From Cristatella mucedo (Eukaryota > Bryozoa > Phylactolaemata > Cristatellidae): DNA of 64,000 nucleotides. The notes under the pieces were generated by a model, which was given only the letters and a program-made list of their open reading frames with translations, searched no databases and was not told where the DNA came from. Every line of letters begins with the position of its first letter. Within the stretch, counting starts at the first letter, position 1. The position numbers were made by a program, and so were the translations under genes. The stretch spans positions 9,003,001 to 9,067,000 of the forward strand of contig WPIO01000007.1 of assembly GCA_009760855.2 (NCBI GenBank). The letters are read 5' to 3'. Shown here one piece after another: positions 12,101-27,100 of the stretch.

Positions 12101-15100
12101 AGTTTCTTTACACCGAGGCTCATCAGAAGCTCTTCGCCGAGTCCATCAAAGATACGTGGCATGACGTAGAACAGGCCGAGCTTGCTGGTAAGTATCGACA
12201 CAGGAAGGACTGACTGTACCTCCCTTGGGCATATGATGACCTCCGATGGCAATTTCCAGCTGATAACTATAACGTCCAGAATAGAAAACAACAACTATAC
12301 CGAGTGCACTGTAGCAGGCTGCGTCCACATTATCTGACTGTCCTCAGAAACAGTATACCTAGGAAGATGAAGTGTGCTACTGCTGATAGAGGAGAAAAAC
12401 AAATAACTCCACACATTTATAAACGAAAAAAGTGCTGTCCTCTCACATCAGGCCAGAAAAGCAAAGAGCTGAATTATTTAAGCAAAAACCGCAGGCCTCT
12501 CTTGGAAAGGCTGGTACTGCCACGGATTAAGCATAAAGAAAACATCTCGTCATTGAAAGATCGCATCTGATATGGCCAAGGGAAGAGATGGCAAATACTA
12601 CTAATACACTTCACACTGTCAAGTTACTGCACTAAAGCCCTCAGGCTGAAAACACAGCACTCATAATGGTTACGGTCTATGCCGACTCGTGACAAATACC
12701 AGCAAACCTGGTGCCTCGAAGCATGTATAACAAGTTGTAGGTGTAGCACCACTATAAGAAGGTATGCCTCTGGTAGTGAAACACAGCAGCAATAAAGGGG
12801 CCCCGTTTCTTAATATAATAAGTTCGTGTCCTTGCGAAGAATGGTATATCCAAAGCTGAAGAGAGGCCTAATGTGTACAGCATCAGCCACAACATGGAAC
12901 TCACTGAAAAGCTTCAAAGTTCAAATGCCTGGCTTGAAGTATAACTAATGTAACTGACCAATTATAACCATTAAGGATGATGTATCCGGTTTCTATAGGT
13001 TTTAATTGCACACATCTGCTGGGGTATGCTAAGCAGCACCCAGCAGATCTGTTACATAAGCAGACAACCACTATCAGACTTTTAAAATGCAGCACTCAAT
13101 TGTGTTATTGAGAATCAGGGCAGGAAGTCCGATTCATTAGTTTTGCTATGTGCTGATTCAGCAACCGTAGCATGGTAGTACCCCCACGAAGTTCGTTGAC
13201 ATGCAAGTACACGGCTTTGCACTCATCAAGTTCTAATCTTGTTGGAAGCATCATAGCAGAAGTCGTCAACATTAAGAGGTCAAAAACGGGTTTCCCCAAA
13301 AGAGGCTTCTCCCAAAGTACAAAGACAAGTCGTGTGTACCAAGAAAGCATGAAAGAGACAAGCAGTCTCCGCCGTCATAATTAAGAATGGGCATATAAGC
13401 TTATATAATTGCCACTTTTGCCACCATACTGAACGTGGCCAAAACACGGTTCCTCTTCGGGCATGAAGCAAAGGCTGTCGTCTAGCAAATGTAAAGCGCT
13501 TAGAAAGAGATTGAGTTCTCCGAGGGTGCTTTATCGAGTGCATTATTATATTATAACACGACTCGCAATGCACACGCCATCAGCAGCATGATCGAAGATT
13601 AGTTGAATAGCTTGACCAGCACCAAAGCAACGACCAATCACATAAGCAGCGTGTACAGTAGACAACTCGAAGCAAGTTGAAAGTCACATGGTCCACAGTG
13701 GCAATATTCAGCACAGTAATTTCGGAAATTCGCCATAGCGACTACTGCAAATGTCCTTAGGCCACAAACACAGCTCTCTCCAACAGTGCTAATCCTTGCC
13801 GATGCTTGAAAAATATTGGTGAAGCCCGAGCCTTAAAGCACGGCTAACAAGTCGTGGGTTCAGTACCAAACATGTAGGTATGCCAGCGGTAGCTGAGCAT
13901 GGAAGAAATGACGAGCAAAAGTACCTTAACAAAACAAGTTCATGTCCATAGCGTAAACAGTCTATTCAATAGCCACAGGGAGGCTACAAGTGCCCGCACA
14001 AGCATAGCATAAAACTCTCACGAAGATCCAAAACACAACTGAACATTTTGATGCCCAGAGCACAACTGACTTGTTATTACATGACTTTCAATTTGTACGG
14101 TGCCTAAACATAGATAATAACATAGCGAATTCAGAAACTGCAAATAATATCTCGGCAGCCATAATCTACATGATATAGCATGCCAAAGTTTCAGTAAGAG
14201 CTAGAATTTTGCACTTCAAATACCTGCACGTGATCAGCAGCCCTTTCTATGCTCACGTGTACAATAATAAACTCTTCCCAAGCCAGACATCGGATTTCCT
14301 GATTTTTACCATGCAGAGCATCGACCATAGCCTGCATCTGTGCTACATTAGTCGCCGTTTTGCCTCTGACATCTTCTAGATAATACGTAATAGGTTCATT
14401 CCTGCTGCAGTCATAACCAGACTAAAGTTCATGCTTGTGAGCTATCTTGGCATTACTTTCGAAAGACTGCAGGAAAATAATACATTCTAGTTTCAAAAAC
14501 ACTGCTGTTAACATTTGCTTCAAATGTGGCCTATCCACAACACGACAGCAATGCCGCTCTCAACAAGGTCAGCCATATTTCAGCCAGATGCCCCAGGAGC
14601 TATTGTAGGTAAGCACTATGCCCACAACTGTTTAAGCTCAGCACAGCACTGCTACTTAATTTGCCGACGTTAAGCAGTGGCTATTCCTGAACCGACGATT
14701 TTGGCAGGGCAAGAAGGCAGTTCAGCTCTCGGGTACCCAATTCCTCGAACAGTATTTGCTTTATAGATCAAAAGGTATGTTTGGTACAACGTTCACCAAT
14801 ATAGTCACGAACATTGAACCGAAAAACGGTGACGGCTAATGGCTCTCAGCAATTATCCAACATTTCCAACACCAAATGCTTCAACCAAGCTATGGTGGCT
14901 TCTGCGCTACAGTCTGTAGGCCATAAACACAGCACTCATAACCATGATAGTCCTTGCAGGTGAGACATAAATACTCGTGAAGCTGGCATCTCGAAGCATC
15001 GCTAACAAGTCTCAGATGCTAACTTGATACGCGAAGGCATTCCACTGGTAGCAGAGCTAGGCAGCAATAAAGAGTACCCAAAGCAAAATTTAACATGTCG

Positions 15101-18100
15101 TTACCGTGGACAAGTCCATGTCGTTACCGTGGACCAATATGCTTCATAGCTGCAGAGAGCCAAAGTGTACAGAACCAGCCATAGTGTACAAACCATTCAG
15201 AAGCTTAAAGTACACCTATCTGGCTCAAACCCTACAGGACAACTGACCAGTTATTACATATGGCATTTCCGGTTCATATGGGCTGTAATTCAGGAAGGGC
15301 AATTAATTGCTTGGGCTGTCATGGTCTGGCCAATTTAGCATTCCAACATTTTATAGGGAAAGAGTGACACTCTCCTGAGGCCAAGAAATGCTGAATGACC
15401 GTGTTGATTAAGATTGCCTCAATCAGGCACTACGATTTAAAAAAAGAGCCGTCATAGCTGAAGAGTAATGTGGCTGAGTCGCAGCAAAATTACCTACTGT
15501 GTCACACCACCTTCAAGACAGCAGGAGTATCTTGAGGTGTACTTACAACAATACCAACCATATCAACCAGCGCATACCCTGCCACCTGCCTTAGCACAAT
15601 AAATACGTTGCATTGAATTACAATACATTTGCAGGGCTTTTGATTTCCTCTGACACGTCCCACAGTTTGGGGCCTTGATGGCCACTTCTGTCCACTGTAT
15701 TTCGTTTAGTTAGCAGAGCCCAACTTTGGTTATTAGATTTCTGCAAAAGATTATTTTGCTCTGCGAGTTACAAGACAACAAATGTCACCTCCCAAACCCA
15801 TGTGCAATGACCTTGTCTCCTCTTCAGCTGCTGATTCTTGCACATCTGCTTCATTTGCTGCCATCTGCTGCTACTTCGTTGCTACTTACTACTCGGCCGG
15901 TTCTCATTATTCCACTAAGCTTCTCACTTTTCTTTGTTGCACGGGATGCATTTAATTGACATTAAATATATTACGAACCGCCTGTCGATATCATCACATA
16001 ACCGCTCTATAGGTTCAAATCAGGTGACTGGCTGGACCACTGCATCAGCACCAAACAAGGATTTTTTTAAAAAGTACTTTTCTAACATTATTATTGGCCA
16101 AGCAATTTGGATTTCAAAACTCAAATGTTCTGCTTGGGGGTCGTTACATTTGGCAGTAAGATACAAGCAGCAGCAGTAATGCTGAAGGCACGAACAAGAT
16201 GGGCAAATCAATCCTACAACATAACACTGCATAAGCAACACGGATTTGGTACAACAAGCATGGATCTGCCCATGATGGGGCAAAGTTGGTATCAGCATTT
16301 GTGTAATAAAACTCGCAATAACTCACCATCTTTCCCCCCTTGTATAGGCATCAGTGGGGTACGACACAGCTGCTCTAGTATTCCCTGAGCAACAGGTTCA
16401 AAGAAGCCCGAGATCTCACCGGGCAGAGGTGTGAACTTCAGAAAATAAATCGTGGCGGCTATCTCGTCCAGCCCGGTCAGACCCTGCAAAACATCAACGC
16501 CGAACACAGCTCAGTTGCACAGTCAGCGGTATCGTCTGAATGCGCAGTCAGCGGCACTGTCTAAATGCACATGATCCGTGTATGCAAATAGCATCGATTT
16601 AGAGAGCATTGCAAAATGGACTGCAGCAGGGCCATCCATATCTTTCTACTCGCAGTTTGCAAATAAATTTGGTATACTAGCTATGATGAGCAAGCATGAC
16701 TTGCTAAAAAATCGAGTCTCAATAACAGATGGCCAGCAAAAGGAATTATGTCTCCACAAAAAGAACCCATACTTGAAGAAAATGTTCGTTGATCTGAAGC
16801 AGGAATAGCTTTGTTGGTGGGCAAAAAAAGCATTCAATCAATGCAAACGTTTAACTAATGGTAATTGTGATATGTAAGGTATCATGTAAGAGTAATAGTA
16901 TGACACAATTTGTCAAAATAGAACGATTTAGTTTATTGCATGAATGATCAACGAGTTCTCCAAAAGAAAACCAATCGATCATTTAACAGCTGTAAGAGGC
17001 ACTGGCCAACTGGATCATCCCAGGCCAGGCTAAGCACACACGTTTTATGGGAGACCAGCATCATAGATTGAGCAAGATGCTTTGTAGAACTCCCAGAAAT
17101 AGACCGCTAGCGAGTGCCTCATTGCCAAATTGGTTGGTTGCTGAGGTTAGCTTCATTAGCTAAGGAGCATCCAAATACTGAACATTTGGCAGTAAGATAC
17201 AAGCAGCAGCAGTAACGCTGAAGGCACGAACTGGATGGACAAATTGATCGATGGAGTGAGTAGTACGGCAAATAATTTGTGCAATTCACATAGCTTTACT
17301 TATGCTCTGCCAAACGATAATGTAATGTATCTCCGTCTGTAACTCCACAAATTCATAAAGACTATGTGGGTGTTATGCAGGAGAGTTTTGTATAGTGCAC
17401 GCACAGCCTAAGCGGCTTTCGGTAGCCAACAGACTTCATCTCACACAACAAAGAGAAAGTGGGAAGCATAGCAGAGTTAGGAGAGCAGTTGAGGTACGAT
17501 AGCTCAGCAGTGTGCTAGTGACATCTGCAGCCTGCACAAGACCGGCCAATTCTATCGTATAGCCACAATTCTATGTACTTTTAGTTGAAAAAACATGGAA
17601 GCAAGAAAGACAGAATAAATAGTTTGACTATTACATTGGCAGTGAATGCCAGTAGAGACTACACATTTTTGCTTTTGTTTACGGGTAATGAGAAAAAGCC
17701 TTAAGGCTTTACAAAGCATAACTTATATGGGTTTTCATCTGAGCATTTCGTGAAGTCTTGGATGACAAGGCTGCTTTTTAGAGGTTGAACACTAGATACA
17801 GAATAATAATAATGGATTTGATAAAAATAATGCGCAGTTGCCACGTTACACCACTTCTCGCCGACGTGCACTGGCTACCAGTCAAGCAACGGATTGACTT
17901 CAAGGTTTTGTCGCTCACTTTTAGGTCACTTCATTCTTTGGCTCCAGCCTATCTCTCAGATATACTCCACCAACAGGCCAAGCATCGTACTACCCGCTTT
18001 TCGGAATCCATCAGTCTACAAATACCTCGTACAAACCGCAAATCCTTTGGAGACCGTGCATTTAGTTCGTATGCTCCCAAAGCCTGGAACTCCCTCCTGA

Positions 18101-21100
18101 CCTGCGACAGAACATCCCGTGACCTGATCACATTTAAAAAGAACTTAAAAACACACCTATTTAAGACAGCATTTAGTGGGTCCCTGTGATTCGTCCTTGA
18201 TGTGCTTATGCGTGCTGACACTGTGCATGCTGCCACTAACCACATTTGCATGCTGACACAGTGCATGTCACCCCTAACCATGTTATTCATTTTGTTTGTT
18301 TATCAAGCATGATATTACTCACCACTCAATTGCATTTCTCTTTGCAGAAAATTTAAAGCGCCTAGAGAGAGATTGAGTTCTCTGAGGGCGCTTTATCAAG
18401 TGCATTATTATTATTAATATTATTATTGTTATTATTATATGTAAAGTATCAAGAGAGAGAGAGAGAGAGAGAGAGGGAGGGAGAGATCTAGCTCTCTTAG
18501 GGTTATACACATCTATTGTTATTATTATTATTTTGGAACAGGACACCCAAATTCTTTGGAGAATCTACAGGAAATGTGCTGGAGATCTATAAGGTCGGCT
18601 AGCTAGGAGCATAAACTAGGTGTTTCCAAACAGGACTTCTATTCCTGCTTCATGGGCAGTAACCTGTTTTCAGCACGGCGGTTTGATTTGATTACGTAAT
18701 TCGGAAGTAGTTGGGGATGAACGAGGTGCACTAAAAATATACTAGCTGATTCAACAGGCTCTTTTGTACAGTGACAGAAGAGCCTTTACGGCTATCACCA
18801 CCGCTTGCAGTGGCAATAAAGGATCGCACACCGCAGGATTCAAGCCCACGACCCCGGGATCAAGGTTGCGAACAGCAATCACCTTGCCTAGTGTCCCATC
18901 ATTAAATAAAGATACTGCAAGGCTTCCTGTCGAAAAGTGTTGACACGAACTTGAATACACATGTCCGGCTGAAGAACAGACTGCTCTGCACCAGCAGCTT
19001 TCCAAAGATAAGCTAGTGCAATCACTGAGATGATGACCTCTGAGCCAGGCCACTAACACTGAGCTAGAGGCCGCTTACTGAATAGACACGAAAAGCAGGC
19101 TTACGAGCACCACAGAACAAATTTTATGCAACCAGGTTTGAGGTAACATAAATTCTGACCAGGCCGGTATATAAATAAGGTGAGACTATGAATTGAGCAG
19201 GCACTCTTTTGGCGATGGTCTGACAGTTGGAAAGTCATTGCGCTGAGCAATTGCGGCAAAAAACTTGCAACGAGTCAACCAGAGAAGTCGCAAGATCTGC
19301 AATACACTGGAAGGTCTTAGCATTTTCTCGCGAGCAGTACTGCTGTTGGTGCTGCTTGCCGAATTTCGATGCTTCTAGTTTTGCGTGTTACAAGCAACCG
19401 GTACACATCGTTGCACAAACCCTGCCACTACCTGGACTAGTGAGCACTTCGTAGAGTTGAGTGGAGTGAGCACATTATTTCGTCGTTGATGACTGTCGGC
19501 GAAGGGGGTGGGTGGGGTTGGCTCAGGAATAAGGGGCGGCCTGGGTCTCTGCCCTCCTCTCCAGCTGCAGAGAAGAAAGCAAATGCCCATCTCCTACAGC
19601 AGGGCAGCCACTGTATATGCAGCAATTAGCATGGGTCATTATGTCATTCTACCTAAGCTCAAGTCTGCTTGAATGAATGAGCCAATAGTAGGCAGTTAAA
19701 TTCACGAAGAAGTTCACACAAATTATGCTTGTCTCAAGCTCAGAATATTGTACAATTGTATCGTTAATTTAGCTATAGCATGGGGCAAAGCAATGCTACC
19801 TACCAATTACTTTCTTAATGCAAAACCGACGAACGCATATATGAGCTACGCAGTTAAAAACCTAGTAAATAGCATTGGTTGTTGCATTTTCCCTGCGTTA
19901 AGACGAACCACACAATACACAGTGAGCACAAAGGCAACATCGACAGCAACATGTAGACAGACGCACACATACACACACACACACACACAGCTCAGTGCCA
20001 GTCACGGGAACTGAGCTGTGTGTGGATCAGTCTGGCCAGTCAGTCCACCACTCTCATTCCCAATGACAGACAGTAGTAGTGTACTGTGTGCAAGCAAGTA
20101 ATACTAATAATAATAGTAATAAAAAAAGGATAATAACAATAACAATAACAATAAGGCATTTGTATTGCATCGTAAGAGAACTGGATCTCTTTCTAGGCCC
20201 TGTACATTTGCTGCAAAGGAAGGATGCCAATTAGTTAGTGATAAAGTGCAAAAAATGGACAGTGTCAGCATGCATTAGTGCACGGAGGTCAGTTCACACA
20301 GACCGAGCTAGGTTTGTAGCTTCTATTTATATGGCGCCAAGTCAGGGATGTGGCGTCAGTCGGCAGTGACTTCTAGGCTATGGGAGCACACAAAGCTAAC
20401 TAAGCCAAACTAACTAAGCCAAACTGTCTGCAAAGGATTTGAGATTTGTGGGAAGCCCAGCTAAACGACTTAAGTCAGAAAAGCAGGCAGTACACTGCGA
20501 AGCCTGATGAGGAAGTATCTCCAACAGGTATGTCGGAGTAAGAGAATGAATGGGACCTACAGGTGACAGGATCTTGACATCGATACACTGCTTGATGAGC
20601 AGCCAGTGCAGATCGGTGTGATCGGTGTGGTCTCTCGTGGCACTTACAATGCTCACGACAGATAAGCCGAGCTGCAGAGTTTGCATTAAAAGCAAGGCCT
20701 CTAACTGCAAAGGCAAGAATACTTACCAAGAAAAGCTCCCTCGATTTCATGAATGCACGAGGAATTGCTTCACGCAGCCACTCATTCCATCGGCTATCGT
20801 GCCGGACGTCTTGTCTCGAAGATGGGATCTCGAAGTCAGCTTCAAAAGTAAACGTTAAGTCAGCCAGCTTTAGTAGCTGCACCGCAGGTCTGGCTATCAC
20901 AGATCTGGGCATGAACGTGAATAAAGCATGCTTGGACTTCTGCCCAGGCAGCCTACCTAATTCTAAAAGAATAAGTGATAGCACACAGGAGCCCCCCCCC
21001 CAGTTGCAGACTTGACCATGGCAGGGCACCAGCAGCCAGTACAAGATGGCACTGCCACTATTCAAGTTACAAAAGACATAAAGCCTAAAGTTGTGGCAAG

Positions 21101-24100
21101 AAATGTGAACACGACTTGTTTTTAAAGCAGTTAGTAAATTACTAACAAGCATGCAATTTCGTACCCAAAAACTCAAAGAACCTGTAACAAAGGGTACTGA
21201 CCCTTCTGTACCATTCTCGAATGGAATAGGCTCAGTCTACAATAGGATATAAACAGCTTTCGATGTCTGTAAAGGTGACAAGTGGCTGGCAGATTTTTTC
21301 CTCCAATAGATTGTTCGACTGCAAACAGGGAGGCACTGCATACGGCTTTTGCTTTGCTCACTGGCGCTACGTTCCTCTCCGAGAGTCCCGGCTAGGCAAT
21401 AGCTCTTCATTTCTGACCCCTGCATAACCAGTCCCACGAGTAAATCTGTGTAGGCCATTAAACAAATGGCTGACATAATGACCCAGGCCTCCAAAATGTT
21501 AAAGAAGCTAATTCTTTGACCTTTTGGACGAGCAGCAAAATTTGCAAGCCACCCAAAGTCGATTGGTGACATCGTCTCTTGCCATTGAGACTTAAAAGTA
21601 TAAGACCGGTTACCTAAGGTGTCCACTAAACCAATCACGCATGGCAGCCAAGAGTACAACTATGTAATGTCATGGCTTGTAAGTATGTAATGGCTTGTGT
21701 GTTGCAAGCGTCACAGTTGCCACATCACAATGTAATGTAATGTTATGTATCTCCATCAGTAACTCCACAAAGCCACAAAGACTATGTGGGTGTCACGTAG
21801 GAGAGTTTTGTATAGCCCATTCACAGCCTAAGTGGCTTTCGGTACGCATTCGGTAGCCAACAGACTTCATCCCACGCAACAAAAATAAAGTGTGAAGCAT
21901 AAGAGAGTCATGAGAGCAGTTGAGGTAGCGAGTGGCATAGAAGTTGCAGGTCAGGACCGCTGGAAAGGATGAGCCATAGTCGGTAATAGGAGAGTAGTTG
22001 TCATTGCGTAAGAAACGTGGTAGCGAGTTCCACAGTCTAGTTCCACGGTTCAACTATCAAGTGAAAATAACTTCTGTACCCATACGGCCTTTCAAGCACA
22101 ATTTTTCATCTGCTCACAAGCGACGGCCAGATAAAATGAACTAATTGCTACCTTGAAGGACAAACTTGAAGCCATAGTCCCGCAAGGGTAGATAGGCAAA
22201 TGTTTGCTGCTTCTTCGGTTTCTGAAAATAGATTAATATATGGGCACACGGATGTCACACCAAGCAGCAACATAGTCACGGGACAGAAGCAAACGTTAAA
22301 GGCTCTTATTATCTATGACCAAAAACGAGAGAGGTGCTTTAGAGTAGTGTCGCGGAACCGGGAGAGTTAGAGTCACCTGTGAGGTTAGAATCAACTGTTA
22401 CCAGCCGCAATAGTAGCCACTTGCACGACAAAGCAATCACAGGTACGCAAGTACATGCACTCACAGCACAACGGCGGCAACTGCAGGGCTCACTCACTCA
22501 CTCACTCACACACTCACACTCACTCACACTCACTGCCTTTTTGGCTCAGAGGTATTAGCTTGAACCAGCCTACCTAACTAAATGACCCCTCCCCTTAGCT
22601 CTTCTAGAATGCTCTCGAATCACCTAGTCGATTCATGATTCCTCACATAAAAATGAAATCTTCTGGTGATCAGGCCTTCAGTTTGCATGAACCAAAGTCT
22701 GAAACTCGATCCGGCTATCTATCACCACCTGCATTAACTTCGAACCACATTAGTCTCAGCTAAAGAAACAACTGCTCTGCTCAGCTTTCTATGCACCCCA
22801 GTGAACGTATATTTTTGTTCCTGTGAGCTTTGCATACTTACCTGTGCAGGATTCATTGTATGTAACTAATCAGGGGTCCTACCAAGTGGTGGCCCTGAGT
22901 GTCTTTCTTGTTTACTCTTATGCGATGGTCTAGGGATTACCTCTGTGTGCTTTTACATGCTTATCGTAGCATGATACCGTGTGTGTGCCATTAGCCGTTG
23001 CTTATTTCTTCTCCTGCAGTGAGTTGTAAAGAACCTGGATAGAGATTTAGATCTCTATCCGGGGCTCTATGCAACCGACCCATTTTTTTATTATCACCAC
23101 CTAGTTCCAACTCACTGCCAGGCGAGTATTGGAGTTTGTCTACCATTTAAGAACAAACAATTCACGGTTGCTTAATTCACAGTTCATCAGCAATTGCACT
23201 ACGGGTCACATCCCACTTGATAGTGGTGATACTTCCGAATTGCACTTTCTATATGTAAAGCATAAGACAAAATGAAGCAGAGAAAGCTCAGTCGGTTGCA
23301 CAGTGCGAGGAAAATCTCTCGTTGCAACAAGTCCGAATCGTTTCCACTGTGCAGCTGCAGCAGGTCTTGCAGTTACAACCATACCAACAGGGTAAATAAG
23401 CTGCAAGCAACTTTAAACCCATATAGCATGATATATTACACGTTTTAGCCCATATTAGTCATCTCTTCCGATTACTTACAAGTTGGTGACTAAAGCACTA
23501 TTCTAAGTCATCATCATAGATCCAGACCACCATTATTCCTGACAAGAGACGAGAGTGGTCCTCAAATGCAGAACTGGTGTTCAGGGACAAAATGCAAACC
23601 GACGATGGCAATGATGAAGATTACAAGGACAGAAGTCTCGGGTTTGCAATTTATATAGCATTGAGTACCAAGAGTAGGGTCAATTTGATAAGGCAATTAC
23701 ACTCAACCAGTCAAGCTCGATGGACAATTAGGCATGCCAAACGTAGGCACTGAGAGCATCAAAGCTGAATGAGTGCAGAGATTCTGGTCTTCGAGTATTG
23801 GTACTCTTCAACCATGCTATGGTGCAGCAGTGGTTTTGCCTGAAAGGCAAGAGGCTGTGCATAAGAAGATTTATCTAGACCAACAGCTCATCTCTGTCTG
23901 AACTTCCCTGACCTGAAGGAATGGCATGATCGAAGATGCCTACTCAGAAAAGGTACTAAACACAAATGACAGCCTAATCAATCTTGCCATGAGATGCAGT
24001 GATTTGAACGTTCAGAAGAGAACCGCTTTAAGCTATTGCTAGCTAGAAAAAAGAGCACTGCTGAATGTTGAGAAGCAAAGAGCTTCAAACTTAAGCCAGA

Positions 24101-27100
24101 AAAAGTAAGAAAATCATTAAGTGCCTAGTCACTGGTGTGACAGTACTGAGGAGAAGTAGAAATTCGGCAGACCCCGACAGTCAGAGCTGGTATGATGCGA
24201 TGGAGGAACTAAAATGACAATGCAAAACGCAGCACATGTCACGACGGCCTAGATTTGATCAAGCACGCAGAAAAAAGAGCATGCTTACAAATTTTGCTGT
24301 TGCACAAACTCAAGTGGCTGACTAGCGATCACACGAATCACGTTCACTTTTCACTTGCCCATGACACTATCTTACCATGTCACATAGCTACATTGACACC
24401 TGCGCTGATCCAACGAGATTCGAACTTTAGTACAGACGGAATGCACATGCATCTGCCTTGCCCTCTTAAAAAGTCACTGGTCAATATGCTGCAAAGTTGC
24501 TCACAGCTAGTCTACCAGTGACAAAACGAGCATGGTAAGCAACGGATGAGTTTTCATCCTATGATGCATGTCAATGGCAACAGCAGGCCAAGGATAAACA
24601 AAACATGCAGTGCCCCTACCTTGTCTGGCTTCGACAAGTACTGTTCATAATGCTTGGCGTTGGAAAATACCGGAAACGCCAGTGATAGTTCCGTCGAATC
24701 TATATCGACCTGCAACTAATAGCAGAGCATCACTTAGCATAATGCCGGAGGTGATGCTGCACTAGCCATGTTTCACATCGAGTCTTTACTGCCAAGTCAA
24801 CACATAACTTTCATCAAAGCAGATAGTCTTTCGATGGAGGAATAACAAGTGATACAAAAAGAGACAACTTTAACAACCAATTGAATACATCCTAGACGAT
24901 GAGAACGTATGCAATCAAAGGGCTATTACCTCCTCTGCTGTACCAAGCTGCAGACGAGAGACAAGCCATAAGTCCGAATCGGTTCCACTGTGCAGTTGAA
25001 GCAGGTGCTTACCGACATCTTGTCTCCTCATGACGACTGTGTGCTTTTGAGCCTGAAGAACAAGAGACCCCGACAATACATCTGTGAGTTTAAAATCCAG
25101 TTAGCTTTTTACACCGAGCAAGTGAAGCTAGGAATGATTGAGAGCACCCACATCTGCGCGCCCACATTCAAATACATCAATAGCTGCACATCGGCATACA
25201 ACTTTGTCCCTACATTTCGAGCCCCTTTCTAAAATAATTAGTTAAAAAATTATTAAATTTAGTTCATTTGCCTGAGACCCTAAAAGAAGTTCATCTCCAT
25301 CCAGGCACCTTGCATATCTATCGCACAGGGTTTGAGCATAGGATCCTGGTTGCATCGTTAAATGCGAACATTTCCCCTCCTGGGCTGAAAATAAGCACTG
25401 AATTATGTCACCTCATATGAATAGCCTTGTGCGAGTGCCTTTCGAGTCAGCTCTGGCTTCCCTGTAGTTGCTCATGAGCAAGTAATTCTTATCTAGAGTG
25501 GCATAATGAGCAAAAGGACCATATCATTACAGTCACAGACCAAAAGGGCACAGCTTAACCGAAGGAAGTACCGTGAAGCCCGGGCTCCAGCGATTGCACA
25601 TCTTCCATCGAAATAAATAAACATGTTCATTCTGGCACAATAAATGCAACGATGCAGCAATCCTACTTTGTACTACATAATCTAGTTTTAAAAAGTATCT
25701 GCACAGCTAAAAACTCCCTATTGTCGACTTGAAGCAAGTCAATGATTATGCTGCAGCCTGGAATTATTTTCCCTTTACTCACTATTGCATAGAAAATACT
25801 ATGAAATTCCGCAAAAGTAATGAGGCAACTAACTCAAATTTATCCCAAAACACAAGAAATTCAATTTCAATTGAAAATAGCAATATTAGCCTGTTTAGAT
25901 CATCAGAGCTCGATGGAAGCACTTACTTCAGAGTGATCTTGGGGGCTGTGCTCCGAGTGGAAAAGCAGAGCAAACCAATGCGGCATCGCTATTTCCAACC
26001 CTTCATTCTAACACTCTCATCTAAATGGGGGTAAAATTACCCATGCTTTAAAAAAAAAATTAGACAGTTTACATTGTCAGTTACTAGTATAGTACAGCAG
26101 TCACTGTTTCTAGAATTCTGACCAAAACGTTTGCACACACCGTGAATGAGTTGGGGAGAGTAACAGCTCCAAAAGTGCCTCTCGGCCAGAACAGCCCAGA
26201 TCTATCGCTATGCAGAGAACAACATGCTAAATATAAACGGATTTCAGTCTACTTTACATCAGCAATAAGCTTTAATAAATCTTTAAATTTTTGCCTGAGA
26301 AGCAAACTTGCATTAACACCTTTAGAGTTATGCTGACAGAGGGCTGGTCTGCTTGCTTCAATCTTCAACACAAAACCACTTTTGTCGACATAACTACACT
26401 GCCCAAGTCCACTAACAGCTGTGGACTGGGGTAAAGTTGTATGCATCATCAAAAGCAAAATTGGGGAGTATGCAGATGGAAACATTGAGCAAACATGAAG
26501 TTTTTAAATTTTGAGTTTTCTGATGGAATCATGATGTAAGTGTAAATCAATTACTAATGACAGCTGTTCACCTAAATTCCTATACGGTAGGGCTAAATTG
26601 TGAGCAAAAGCTGTACAATTTCATCGTGCTTTACCACTAGTGGTGGCAAAGTCCTCCCACGGTTACCAAGCCAGAAATAGTTATTATATAACATTTTAGA
26701 CTAAACAAAAACTTCGTGGCTCCTCAGATTTCCTTGCAAACAAACCTTGTCTTCAATCCAGTTTGGGTTCAGTCTTCATTTTTTGTTGAACAAACAGTAG
26801 TCCTAGTGGATTTGTCGAGCTATTGATGGATAGACAGAGATGTGTCTCCTGAAGCTGCAGCCTCCTCCTCGGCTCATTGTACATCATGTAACCTACATAA
26901 TTTTGAATGCATATCCGTCCGAGACTCCATAGACACAAGCCACTGATGTTATGCTTATGTTGAGCCTTTTGTGACATTTATAATACTACTACGATGGTAT
27001 AGCTATGATGAGTGGCAAAAATATCAGTGGATATAATTGACTAATTTGGATATGTAGCTACAACAGAACTTTTAATAGTTGGAATTCAACGTTGAATTAG

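Larger units (their letters stand above)
12630..15250 (+). repeat. three direct copies of a 330-bp repeat at regular spacing
   Basis: Copies lie at about 12630-12960, 13740-14090 and 14900-15250. All share, in order, an acacagc.ctc block, a gaagc.t...taacaagt block, ggtatgcc.c.ggtag, aagttc.tgtcc and, near the end, caactgacc..ttat.a and tccgg. The spacing is about 1.11 and 1.16 kb. The middle copy has GTGGGTTCAGTACC, which resembles a Pol III B box, so the unit may be an old SINE or part of a divergent tandem duplication. Confidence 0.65.

Noticed and set aside
12630-15250. CRISPR-like array
   Set aside because: Only three diverged 330-bp units with 0.8 kb between them, in an animal intron.
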